From the NCBI GenBank assembly GCA_907163375.1, contig CAJQUW010009248.1, positions 1 through 64,000 on the forward strand: 64,000 nucleotides of DNA, given 5' to 3'. Origin of the DNA: Prostheceraeus crozeri. Lineage: Eukaryota; Platyhelminthes; Polycladida; Euryleptidae. This document shows, in pieces, positions 1-10,205 of this stretch. Positions within the stretch are counted from its first letter, which is position 1. Each line of letters begins with the position of its first letter. The notes beneath the pieces are model-generated. The model had not been told where the DNA came from. It made no database searches and saw only the letters and a program-made list of their open reading frames with translations. The position numbers and the translations under genes are program-made.

Positions 1-299
1 AACCATGTATACTTTTTCATTTGGAAATAGTAGCACGCTTAGTCTAACTTGTAAATCTAAAAACATTTCATATGGACGATGATGGTAGATAAAATAGTGT
101 CAAATAAATTAAGATAGCTTACACTTCTGATACAGGGATAGCAATCGACTGCGATCCATGTGTAAAGAGCTTGTTAGACTACGGAAGAGAGAAGTGTGTT
201 ATGTTGCGTGTGGCGCGTGAGTGTCCTCCCATTTCATTCCATTCATCAATTCGTCTCATTGATAGAGACAGGTAGAACTCATGGTTCTCATAACGTATG

Positions 300-960
300 C
301 AATGGAAAGTTTTAGGCAACCTTCGACAGTTGGCTAAATGTCGCCCTGGCGCGAATGCATACTACGTTGAGACAGAGGCAATCACTTGCAAACATGACGC
401 AGAGAAGTTTAACAAGATTGACCATTGCCGAATGTCCCTTGCGGTATACATAGCTACGGGTTTCACCGCCGCCCTTTACAGGAACGCCCGTCGAAAGGAA
501 GTATTACACCGAACTTCATTTGCAACGTTCAAGTTGACTGATAGCAGATTCAACTTAATGATAGTATTCGCCAGTCCGAAGACTGCCCAGGGCAAACCGC
601 GAGGAGGTTCATCAATGTCTTGCCCCATGGTGGCCCTTAAGAGAGCCGATGGTTCGTTCTCCGGGACGTGAATTTGGACTTTGACTGGAATAGACATGGT
701 AAGACGCGTAGGTTTGTCATAACCCTATACCCCGGCCTCAGCCGTTGTTGGCATCTGCACCTTTCGGATGCGGGGGTTTAGAGTCCACACCCCATACCTT
801 CCTAATGATCTTCTGATCTTTCCCTTCCTTCTCATCCTCTTCATCCCACTCGTCGAGGGATGATGAAGGTTGGGAATTGCCGTTGTCTTCATCGGTGAAG
901 ACTGGGATAGTTGTCGGCAGATGTCGCTTCCATCGTGGACTTCAAATTGAATGAGAAGCG
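300..960 (-). pseudogene. Broken coding region of unknown family
   Basis: On the minus strand an open stretch from about 697 down to 476 (73 codons) continues in other frames to about 250, and upstream of it (about 735-900) an acidic stretch rich in D, E and K is open. The pieces do not join in one frame, so this is either a decayed gene or sequence with many small indels. I do not recognise the family. It lies on the same strand as the coiled-coil region at 1320-2757 and could belong to the same element. The plus strand is also open here (297-671), so the coding strand is not certain. Confidence 0.25.
525..680 (+). repeat. Direct repeat, copy 1 (with 1050-1215)
   Basis: About 155 bases, starting at CAAGTTGACTGATAGCAG, recur at 1050-1215. 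The two copies differ mainly by single-base insertions and deletions. A short upstream stretch (134-160) also recurs at 1028-1055, so the second copy looks like the first with an internal deletion. The indel-rich difference could reflect uncorrected long-read sequence rather than biology. Confidence 0.8.
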
Positions 961-1049
961 CTACAATCTTCTGGCTTATATAGGGTTTTCAACAATGAAT
1001 TGCTCAACAGCGATATCAGAAATGCTTTCAGGGATAGCAATCCGACTGC

Positions 1050-1215
1050 ATAATGTTCAAGTTGACTGATAGCAGATTCCAACTTAATGATTAGTATTCG
1101 CCAGTCGCGAAGACTGCCCAGGGCAAAACCGCGATGCGAGGGTTCTATCCATGTCTTGGCCCCTTAGTGGCCCTTAAGAGAGCCGATGGTTCTGTTCTCG
1201 GGAGTGAATTGAATG
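1050..1215 (+). repeat. Direct repeat, copy 2 (with 525-680)
   Basis: Second copy of the repeat described at 525-680. Extra single bases in several short runs break the reading frame that is open in copy 1. Confidence 0.8.
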
Positions 1216-1319
1216 GGTGTGAGTGAAGGCGGGCAAAGATCAGGCAATGAAAATGATAATGTGTTAGAAATTAGGATGATATACGAACTTATTGTACTAT
1301 TTTCACTTTCCAAAGGGTT

Positions 1320-2757
1320 AGTCATCCTTAGCAGTTCTCGCTGGGACTTTTGTCACCCTTGCGGCTGTCTGTGGCACGGTAGCCGTTGTTTTCTTGCGTG
1401 CTGAGCCGGTGGACTGTTCTCCTTCTTGCTCTTTTCGTTTTGTTCCGTACGCACCCGTTACTGTTCTGCTTCGTCCTTCCTGATTCACGTGCCTGTTCCT
1501 CTTGTTCCTGATTCATGCGATCCTGATTGAAAATTTATGGAGAGGATGGCCGCGCATTCTCAGGCTGGCATGCAGACGACTTCTTGCTTCGGATGACCGT
1601 TGTAACATAGGATGGACTCGTCGAGGCTTTTATTTACTAATACTTGGATACGCCGGCCAAATGATTGTCCCGAATAGGGATGTGGAATTCAAACAAAAAA
1701 ACACAAGACAAGCGATCCTCATTCACACGCTCCCACTCATCCCTCATGCGCTCCAACTGCTCATACGCCTGCCTCTCATCCACTACCCACCCCGCCGAGC
1801 CACAGTCCTCTCCAACTCAACATTCTTCGCTCTCAACACACTCATCTCCTTCATCATCGCCTCAAACTTCGCCTCTGCATCTCTCATTCTTTCTTCTCTC
1901 TCCGCCTTCTCCGAGCACTCGCCCTCATTCATATCTTCTCACACGCAATCATTCTTCTCTTCCAACTAACTCCCTCGCGTCTTATTCTTCAAATCAGTCC
2001 ACACAACGCCTCATTCTAATGTTTTCAATCCGCCACCTCCTTCGACTTCAAATCCTTCTTTTTCAACTCATCCAACTCCCCCCCCCCCCCTTTCACAACT
2101 TCATCCTTCACTTTCTCAAACTCTCAAACTTATACACTAACAACTCATCCGCCATCTGCTGCGAAACATGCCTCTTCTCTTCATCCTTCAACCCCCTCGC
2201 CGACTGCACACGAATCCCACCACTCTTCACTTTTGGGGAAGATGAGCTCTTCGGGGGGTCGGTGATGACGATGTTGGACACCTCCGATGACGAAGAGCTC
2301 AACTTCCTCACACGCTTCCTCACACGCTCCCTATCTAAGAGGGATCCACATCATCCTCATCAGCGCGTCACTCTCAAGCACTCTCTTCCGCTGCTCATCT
2401 CACCCGCCAACGACGCGCGCGCGAGCGTCACCGCTCTCGCTCCTCTCTCAACTCATCATTCTCAACAACATTCTCAACAACATTCTCAACAACATTCTCA
2501 ACAACATTCGCAACATTCGCCAACATTCGCTCCCTCTCTTCCACAATCAACTGTGTAAATCTCAAATCAGTCACTAAACCACCACTACAGTCAGCATGCA
2601 CTCTGTAGAAACGCGCCTCATCCTCATCACCCTTCAGCACTCTACACTTCACGCACGCAACCCTATTCAAGACAATCAGATGGTGGTGTGGCCGGTGCCC
2701 GCCTTCTTGACGTGAGCCTTGGCGTCCGCACTGCGATTTATACGACCGCACACACAC
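1320..2757 (-). pseudogene. Disrupted coiled-coil protein with N-terminal cysteine cluster (retroelement ORF1-like?)
   Basis: Read on the minus strand from 2757, the frame first gives a CVKC and HADC cluster (about 2640-2590), then a long helical stretch rich in E, R, V and N that includes four VENV repeats. After frame changes come a serine-rich segment with KDEEKRHVSQQMADELL (within 2323-2108), another coiled coil with heptad-like EERMRDAEAKFEAMMKEM (about 1910-1850), and a basic K/R/T-rich tail (about 1500-1330). At least three frameshifts separate the pieces. The order zinc-binding-like cluster, coiled coil, basic tail resembles nucleic-acid-binding ORF1/Gag-like proteins of retroelements, but I cannot assign a family. 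Host gene remains possible. Confidence 0.4.
2461..2530 (+). repeat. 12-bp minisatellite inside the coiled-coil region
   Basis: Four perfect 12-bp units (CTCAACAACATT) at 2461-2508 followed by degenerate units to 2530. On the minus strand they encode the VENV repeats of the coiled coil, so the period is in frame. Confidence 0.85.
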
Positions 2758-2759
2758 AT

Positions 2760-3600
2760 TTTGATATGATACGAGGGATTCGATTTTGTCGTGGGTATGG
2801 CCATGCCTGATTTATCGTTAGCTGTAAGATAATGAAATTTGTATAAGTTTGGAATCATGTAGTACAGTCATATTCCTAAAGAGTGTAGTGAGTGGCACTC
2901 GATCCCGTCGACAGCCCGAAGGCCTTGTACCGATCACTAGGGAAGTGAGAGATCTTCCCGCTAAACACACCCCATACCCGCTCTTTACAGCTGAAGACAT
3001 CATTGTCCCAACACTGCCACCGAAGTGGTAACAGGAAACGGATCGCCGATCAAAGGTAGTGATGTCTGATCAGTAGCTGGGATCTAACCCCTCAAAGCTG
3101 CCTTAGACTTAGTTAAATTTCAAATCTGATAGCAGATTTGAACTCAGATACTTGAAAACCTTAGTCTATATGTTAAAACTTTGAAAAAACTGAAAATTAA
3201 GAATTTTTAAAAAATTCCGCATTTTACTACTCATACTACTTTTAAAAAATTTTATCAGTAGTAAAGACACTATCAAACTCTATCATACAAACTTTGAAGT
3301 AGCAAGATAGCTTGCCTACTTCAAAAGATAGAGTCCTTTGAAACACCCGAATATCGGGAGCTCAGAGCGACGACCGTCGCTTACCTCGTCTTTCGATGAA
3401 GTGATCAGACTTACGTTGTCGGGGGTTTATATATGCTCGGAAGAAAACTTAAAATGGCTCTATCTCCGAAAGTATTCATCGTAGCGACATCGGTTTGTTG
3501 CAAACGATTTGTCTCATCATTCTTTACAATATGACACCTGACCATTCTCATATGACCACGGGAAGTTGGAGTCCGTCAGCACATGTGCATGTAACATGCC
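2760..3600. other. No gene recognised
   Basis: Moderately AT-rich sequence. Short open frames on both strands near 2820-3030 mirror each other and have no recognisable motif. A 13-base poly-C run lies upstream, near 2080. Confidence 0.4.
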
Positions 3601-3639
3601 ACAAGTGAAAAAATTCCTAAGTGGGAGAGCTCCAGTGTG

Positions 3640-3822
3640 GTGTAAAATTTTGAAAAATTTAAAACTTCCGAATTTTGACCTGGGCCCTTTACCAAAGTTT
3701 GTTTCAAGAAAATTTGTCCGAACGAGGGGGGGGGGGACGTCAGCGAAATTTGATGAAAAATGTTTTGGTGACGGTCCCAGGTCGAAATTCCACACTTTGG
3801 AAAATTTTCAAAATTTTACCCA
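3640..3822. repeat. Inverted repeat centred on a poly-G run
   Basis: The roughly 85 bases before the G run at 3726-3736 are an imperfect reverse complement of the roughly 85 bases after it. For example, TTTGACCTGGGCCC near 3677 mirrors GGTCCCAGGTCGAAA near 3774, and GAAAAATTT near 3651 mirrors AAATTTTC near 3801. The first repeat unit of the block is therefore palindromic. Confidence 0.7.
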
Positions 3823-4631
3823 TACAAAGTCACTCTGACACTTAGGATTTTTTCAGGTAAGCGAGCTCCGACCTAAAATCTTGTAACCGCTCTAACTTTT
3901 GAACGAAGACAGATAGGAACAAGCCGATTGTTTCACTGAATTTGTCTCACTCTTAGCTTTCAAACGAGCTATCGCACGACAAAATCCGTCCACTAGAAGC
4001 CAAAATCGAAGCAAGCTGTCCAGAGGGGGGGGGGGAGGTCAGTGAAATTTGATGAAAAATGTTTTGGTGACGGTCCCAGGTCGAAATTCCACACGTTGGA
4101 AAATTTTCAAAATTTTACCCATACAAAGTCACTCTGACACTTAGGATTTTTTCAGGTAAGCGAGCTCCGACCTAAAATCTTGTAACCGCTCTAACTTGTG
4201 AACGGCTGGTCCGATTGACTCGCAACAAAAAATGTTGTCGAGCAGTTTTTTCTCCTCTTTCAAACGAGTAGCTGTAAGACAAAATCCGTCCACTAGAACC
4301 AAAGTTAGAAGATTGTTGTCGGGGGGGGGTGAGGTCAGTGAAATTTGATGAAAAATGTTTTGGTGACGGTCCCAGGTCGAAATTCCACACTTTGGAAAAT
4401 TTTCAAAATTTTACCCATACAAAGTCACTCTGACACTTAGGATTTTCTCAGGTAAGCGAGCTCCGACCTAAAATCTTGTAACCGCTCTAACTTTTGAACG
4501 AAGACAGATAGGAACAAGCCGATTGTTTCACTGAATTTGTCTCACTCTTAGCTTTCAAACGAGCTATCGCACGACAAAATCCGTCCACTAGAAGCCAAAA
4601 TCGAAGCAAGCTGTCCAGGGGGGGGGGGGGG
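3726..4631 (+). repeat. Tandem array, three ~297-bp units bounded by poly-G runs
   Basis: Units start at poly-G runs at 3726-3736 (11 G), 4025-4035 (11 G) and 4321-4329 (9 G), with a fourth run at 4618-4631 (14 G). Spacings are 299, 296 and 297. Each G run is followed by ACGTCAGCGA or a close variant, then AAATTTGATG, then GGTCCCAGGTCGAAATTCC. The first half is nearly identical in all units. In the second half units 1 and 3 agree (ending GAAGCAAGCTGTCCAG) while unit 2 differs. The short open frames here follow the repeat and are not taken as genes. Confidence 0.9.
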
Positions 4632-4639
4632 ACGTCAGC

Positions 4640-4895
4640 CGAAAATTTTTTCTCTCCGATTTCGCTGGAAACATCCTTCCTAACCCAAAATTTCACGTAG
4701 ATTCCGAATCTGGACTCCGTTTTCTCATCCGATGCTTCGTTTGGGCGCTACACACCAAAACGTCCCACATTCTATGTCAAAATTTTGAAGAAACAGTTTT
4801 TCTCGCCGATTGCCTTGAAAACTCACCCTAACCGATGCAGAATTTCACGCTGAATCCGAATCTGACCTCCGTTTTCTCATCCGACCACTCCTTCC
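4640..4895 (+). repeat. Two diverged ~155-bp tandem units
   Basis: Two units, near 4644-4735 and 4797-4890, share a start of TTTTTCTC then CCGAT, a middle containing CCTAACC and AATTTCACG, and an end reading GATTCCGAATCTGGACTCCG or a close variant followed by TTTTCTCATCCGA. They follow directly on the fourth poly-G run. Confidence 0.75.
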
Positions 4896-4969
4896 ACTCG
4901 AAACAACCCATTTTACAACCCAACATTCAGCAGATTGCACCAAAAACATCACACACTATAGCCTCAAGA

Positions 4970-5232
4970 CTAATCCTGGCGGTCGCCCACGTCAACCTAG
5001 ACGGTCGCCCACGTCCACCAGGCGGTCGGACCCACGCACCCGAGTCTCACACTCTGTCGTTGCAGAGAGGGGGGGGGGACGTCAGCGAACATGTTGTGAA
5101 CGTGGACCCACCCGGCCGGCACACCACGACAGACCACAACCTCTGTCGTTCCAGAGGGGGGGGGGACTCAGACACGAAGCACCACGGCGGCCGACCACGA
5201 CACTCTGCCGTGCCAGAGGGGGGGGGGGGACG
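4970..5232 (+). repeat. GC-rich repeat block with three more poly-G junctions
   Basis: Contains two copies of a CGGTCGCCCACGTC unit near 4979 and 5002, then poly-G runs at 5069-5078, 5156-5165 and 5218-5229. Each run is preceded by a small inverted repeat, CTCTG...CAGAG (CTCTGTCGTTGCAGAG, CTCTGTCGTTCCAGAG, CTCTGCCGTGCCAGAG). The bases after the runs (ACGTCAGCGA, ACTCAGACACGA, ACGCAGCGA) match the junction of the 297-bp array. The block ends abruptly near 5289, where the sequence becomes AT-rich. Confidence 0.85.
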
Positions 5233-5322
5233 CAGCGATGGCCGCCATCTTGCGCTATCCAGAAGTGGAGTTTTACTTACTACTCTCATATTTGTATGTT
5301 TATGAACTTCGATCTAATATCT

Positions 5323-6733
5323 ATAGATATCAAACATAATTTCGACGATCTATCAAATATAGTAAAAGGAATGGATTTTGAACATTTAAAAATAATGTTC
5401 AACTGTGTAACTGTTATAACTGAATTGACCTTTTCAGGAGGACAAATGCATGAAGCGAGGCGATATCGATTTCAAATTTTCGAATCAAATTCTTTGTTGC
5501 AAATGGATGGATAACAGGTTCGTTCTGATGTATCGGCTGCTTGACATATTCATAATTCTGATCATAATGTTTCTTATGTATTCATTTTTCATCCGAACTT
5601 AAAAATCAGTGTAAGCGTTATAAGAAATTACTTTATCTAATCCGTAAGGAGTGTTCTAGAAGCCTAACTACGAATAGGCTATATTGAGATAAAAGGTACA
5701 GGCTTAGGTAAGATTGTTAGATTGTTTAGAACTCTTTGAAACTACCGTTTGTGTCGAAGTATAAATGTATGTAAATTGCATGATAGTTTTATCAACTCTC
5801 TGATTTCAGGGTCGGTCGTAGTTCTGGCAAACAATGTCGATGGAGCCGACGAAGTAAGTTCTGTGTATAGGCGACAGAAAGGAACAAGCGGAAAGACTGC
5901 AATAAATTGCCCACTGGTAATCAAGCAATACAATAGTGGAATGGAGGTGTGGACCTTGCAGACCAATTGAAGACCACTTATCAATTGGACAGAAGATCAA
6001 AATACAGGTTCTACCTGCGCATTTTCTTTGATTTGATTGACATCCGCTTGTGTCAATTCTCATATAGTTTTCAGGAAATTCACATCAGACAACATTGAAC
6101 TCAAAAATTTCAAACTTAGTGTTGCTGAAGGTTTGATTGCTCAATACTCAAGCCGTCAAAGGGCTTCTTCCAAATCAAAGGCAACTAAAAGGAAATTTAC
6201 ATCAATTCCTTCATCTGGTGAAATAGCACATCTTCCTACGTTTGGTGATAGGAAGCGTTGTGCTCGTTGCGCAAAGGCGAAACAAGACAGAAAAACCTTT
6301 GTCTCATGTGTAACGTGCAGTGTACCTCTTTGTTTGCTCAAGGAACGAAATTGTTTCCAAATGTTTCATAATAATCTGTAAATGAATTATATGCTGAAGT
6401 TTATATGCGCGTAACATGAAAAACGAACTTTTATCTAACTTTTTTCAATGAATAGTGTTTATTCTAATACCTACTTATCATCATAAACAATATACAGATA
6501 GTAATTTAATCATAATAAAGTACATACAGACTAAATTTAGAATTTCACATATTTCGATTACTTTTACCTTTACCGGCGATTGGGTCACCTGTGACCCATC
6601 CCAGATTTCGGACAGTATTGAAAAATTGAAATATTTAAGTTAAAAATATGTTATCTTAGTCACTTCTCATTCATATCAGAGAAAAAAAATATTAAAATTA
6701 CTTAGCAATTTCTTATCGCTGTCAAAGGGTTAA
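5323..6733 (+). pseudogene. piggyBac-like transposase remnant
   Basis: Pieces of a piggyBac (PGBD) transposase catalytic and C-terminal region. In order: KRGDIDF and CKWMDNR (5452-5514), then, after about 300 bases with intron-like borders (GTTCGT near 5519, TTTCAG near 5810), SVVVLANNVDGADEV (5815-5859). Next comes GVDLADQLKTTY, reached through a frameshift near 5943, then YRFYLRIFFDLIDI and, after another shift near 6043, ACVNSHIVFRKF. The C-terminal cysteine cluster is at 6259-6350 (RCARCAKA, CVTCSVPLC, CFQMFH) with a stop at 6379. The likely element end is AAAGGG next to TTAA at 6730-6733, matching a 5'-CCCTTTGACAGC terminus. No matching left end was found. At least two frameshifts make it inactive. 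Confidence 0.8.
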
Positions 6734-8052
6734 TTCATGGTTTTTAATTATTTTTCACTCTCCCTATCTATAGATATTTTTCACCATATTCTTTGATCAT
6801 AGGTTGCTCTTGAACATTAGCAAATGCGAGTATTAAATTTAACATTTGAACTAACGATAAATTCAACCAAATGTTAACAGTTTTGCAGTGAAAGTTCGTA
6901 AAAAATAAAGATCTTTGATGGAAGCTAATAATGGGTCGGATACGTCCCATTGGCATGATAAGATTGAATCTACAATATTTGCTGTGCGCTCCATTCTGAT
7001 TGGTTGTTGAAATCTACCAGTAAGTACAATGTCAACTCATGTAGCAATAAATGCTGGTAAAACATTTTCTATATCTACGTTAGCAACTGGTGGCACCATC
7101 TTCTCAATCATGAGATGACGATTATAATGCAGTCTATTTTGTTTAATTTGATGCAGTATTAGCTGAGCTATCGCCAATTTCATGTTTCGACAACTTTTGT
7201 GTTGACGATAAGTCCACGGTATTCACTCATTAGTTGAGTAATTAAGACGTGCACACTTTGAGGATGAATGTATTATTCCACATAACTTTGGAACTACTGC
7301 ATCGATTTTGATAAACGAAACGTTGTCTTCATCGTAACAATAAGATGAATACAACTGCAGTCCCAGTTTGTCGGTAACTGATATTTTTTCAAATTGTTTT
7401 TCCACCGTCAATCAATCGCAGACTGCAATTTGTGAGACAATCCGTTGTCAGGGTGTGAAAATAAACACAGCTGCAGCAGTCCGGTGATCTGCCAATCAAG
7501 TGAACTTAGGGAGAGTCCCCTAACTTCAAGCATACCGACTAGGATTTCACCTAGCGAATCCCTAAGTTAGGATTCTAAGATAAAAATCTTAGGAATTGTT
7601 CTAGCATACGGCCCCTGAAGAGTTGTCACGGTTGATTCAGATTTGAGAATTTTAGACAAATTTGAAAACCTGGGAGGGGGAGATAGCCCATAAGTACCCA
7701 TTATTTTCAAACTTCTGACTTTTAAGTGCAGACGTGTGCGATATTGCTGTTGCAGAAATCTAATTAGAAAATGTTCTATTCACTTACCACTACTGCAGGA
7801 GAGACAATTAGTAAACTCGAGCAATGCATTGAATATCACAATGTAGCACAATCAGCCGATGATCTAAAATTAAATCAATGATAAGCGCAGCACAAGCATC
7901 AGTAATTCATGTCGTCACACTGATTGATTATAGAATAGTGAATCATCATTGAATGCAACACCATCCTGAGAACAGAATTAGATTGTTTTATCGCATCACT
8001 TTGCTAGAAGTGAAAACTGATTCAAACATATGGCACATGAAGGAACTCAATA
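6734..8052. other. No gene; short motif cluster near 7500-7600
   Basis: AT-rich, no coding signal recognised. At 7500-7600 variants of CCTAAG/CTTAGG recur in both orientations, including a stem ATTCTAAGAT...ATCTTAGGAAT (about 7569-7594). This resembles the iterated-motif elements seen further on, but no clear ends were found. Confidence 0.4.
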
Positions 8053-8495
8053 AGTGGGCAAAAAGAAATTTTTAATACCTTACAGAGATAGGAAAAATAG
8101 TCGTGCGTCGCTTGCGCATTGCTCTGAATTCATTCAAAATGCTCCGATTGCCACGACTCCTTCAGATTCGAAGAATTCAGATCATTGCGCAAAAGTCTTC
8201 TCGATAATGTTGGGTACTCCGATCATTATTAAAAAAGTTAGCAGGAGCACGAAAAAACGTTCACAAACTTCTCTGTAGAACTTGACATCGTCTGTGTCTC
8301 TTTGCTGTGTGATCCGTTTGATAACAGTCACTGAAACTTCGCGCAATTTGGCGTGTTTAATGGTGAACTGGCTGCTCATTGTTCGATTGCTATGGTATTA
8401 TATCAGCAGATTGTGCCATTTCATTTACGTTACATGTTCCAATGCTTCCTTTCTAGTCAAACAGAAGAAGAGACTGCCTGTCTAATTCTGTGATC
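8053..8495 (+). repeat. Dispersed repeat A, copy 1
   Basis: About 440 bases beginning AGTGGGCAAAAAGAAAT and ending TAATTCTGTGATCC. A second copy lies inverted at 19286-19737 and a third, with a different interior, at 52515-53022. No terminal inverted repeats, poly-A tail or tRNA-like promoter boxes were found, so it is left unclassified (non-autonomous element). Confidence 0.8.
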
Positions 8496-8741
8496 CTGAG
8501 TGTGAACTACAAACAGTTCATAATTTGGATGATTGAATCCAAAATAATATGGAAGTGGAGCATTCGGCTGAATTCCGGTGGACGCGATTCTTCACTTCCA
8601 GAGTTTTCCCACACACCGTAGGAATGCATTGTTATGCAGTAGTAATAAGCATGTCCAAATTGTACATGATTCATGCGAAGCAACATCATGTCATGTTCGC
8701 CTATAATAGCCACATGTGATAGCAGCCATCTTCATCGACTA

Positions 8742-10098
8742 CAGATTGTTTCATAAAAAATGGATCACCCTTAAACATCGCCTTAACTTCAACTTTGTCT
8801 AACTCCGCCAAACTTGAACGAATTTCTCTGAAATTTGGAAGATATGTCAGTTGTGCTTACTAATATCATTGTTAGAAATTTCAAGCATGAATATTGAGTT
8901 GTTTTCCTGTTATAGATAAAAAAAGTAGTAGATAATTTGATCTTCATTTAGCAATGTTACACAAAATCATACCTCACTCTTATAAAATTGCATTTGTTTC
9001 CTTTGTAATGTAATATGTTGTTCTACTAGCCAAAAGCTATCAAGTAAAAATAAAAATAAAGAAAATCGGTCAATCAGAGCCAGTATAGCACCATTATCAA
9101 CAATAATGTAACTGCTACATGTGATTAACTGGACTTCATGTTCCATAGCTTCCTGACTTCGTTGCGGTGGTGTTGGCAGCACTCCTGATTGCTTTCAGCT
9201 AGAAATCTATCTCTTACCGGTTAAAAACAATACAAAGCACAAATGAACAATAACGAGATCGCATTCACAAAAGGCAAAGTGTCAGGGTTTTCTTTGCGAG
9301 CTACAAGCAAGCGACTAAATGTCCCTTACACAAATGTGCATCGATGGCATAATGATGATTTTCGGCTCTGTCGTAAAGAGGGCTCTGGCCGTCCACGCAA
9401 AACATCCAAACGTATAGACCGCCTAATTTTGAGATTTGTTAAAGTTGATCCAAGTCTCTCTTTAACTGAGATGGCTGCACTATACTCGTCTATTTCTAAG
9501 TCCACTATTCGTAGAAGACTTTCACATACAGCAAGGAACCATGAATTCTGAAAATCTGAACGCTATGTGAATGTTTTACGAATGAACATTGGCCAAATGA
9601 CAGATCAACTTGGTGATCCATCGACTTGGTTATTTATAGATGATAATGCTACGTGTCACAGGAGTAGTAGAGTCAACTTATGCAAGTCTCAATTAGGGCT
9701 TAGGACATTATCTTGGCCAGCTCGTTCTCCTGATCTGAATCCCATAGAAAATGCATGGAGTATTCTAAAACGTAACGTTCGTCGTTCACTGCTACCTACA
9801 GATGGCGTATCACAACTTACGTCACTGTTAAAAAGAGAGTGGAGAAAGTTAGATCAGTCAAAAATCAACGACATCATCGAATCAATGCCTAGACGAATTG
9901 GTAATGTCATTGACAATAAGGGTAGGGCCACAAAATATTAGCTTCTTAAGAACCGTTACTGTATCATAGCTTATCAGATTATATAAGGACATTTAAATAT
10001 ATTAGGGACATGAAATAACATGAAAAATGCTTTCTGTATCATACTTATGTTTTATTTAGTCAAATTTTAGGATGATCCACTTTTTATGAAACGGACTG
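8742..10098 (+). mobile_element. Tc1-like element, family 1, internally deleted copy
   Basis: The left end CAGATTGTTTCATAAAAAAT and the right end (reverse complement CAGTCCGTTTCATAAAAAGT) are inverted repeats flanked by TA on both sides (8740-8741 and 10099-10100), as expected for Tc1/mariner. It is 1357 bp, about 300 bp shorter than the copies at 31011-32667 and 47252-48904 because the middle of the transposase is missing. Confidence 0.92.
9243..9941 (+). pseudogene. Tc1 transposase, internal deletion
   Basis: The N-terminal helix-turn-helix part (start MNNNEIAFTKGKVS, including GSGRPRKTSKR) is open to 9551, where it runs into sequence that follows the deletion. The frame resumes at 9567 with the second catalytic Asp (DDNATCHRS) and the final Glu (DLNPIENAW), stopping at 9941. 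Compared with the intact copy at 47409-48401, roughly 100 codons including the first catalytic Asp (VWSDEAS) are gone, and a few residues after KVS are also missing. Not functional. Confidence 0.9.
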
Positions 10099-10205
10099 TA
10101 TTATGAAAGTCTGACAGTCTATTTCACCAATTTTTCATTAATCGTTGAATGCCATTGCTTTGTGCATGCACTTGCCATGACCTTTGCTAAGTTCATGTCG
10201 ATCTA

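Noticed and set aside
2461-2530. CRISPR-like short regular repeats
   Set aside because: Units are 12 bp without unique spacers; this is a minisatellite in a eukaryotic sequence.
1665-2577. Long plus-strand open frames rich in S, H and P
   Set aside because: They are the antisense of the purine-rich coiled-coil region; their composition is low-complexity and no motif is present.
3517-5305. Several open frames on both strands in the poly-G repeat block
   Set aside because: They repeat with the array units, overlap each other on both strands and contain poly-Gly/Pro from the G runs.
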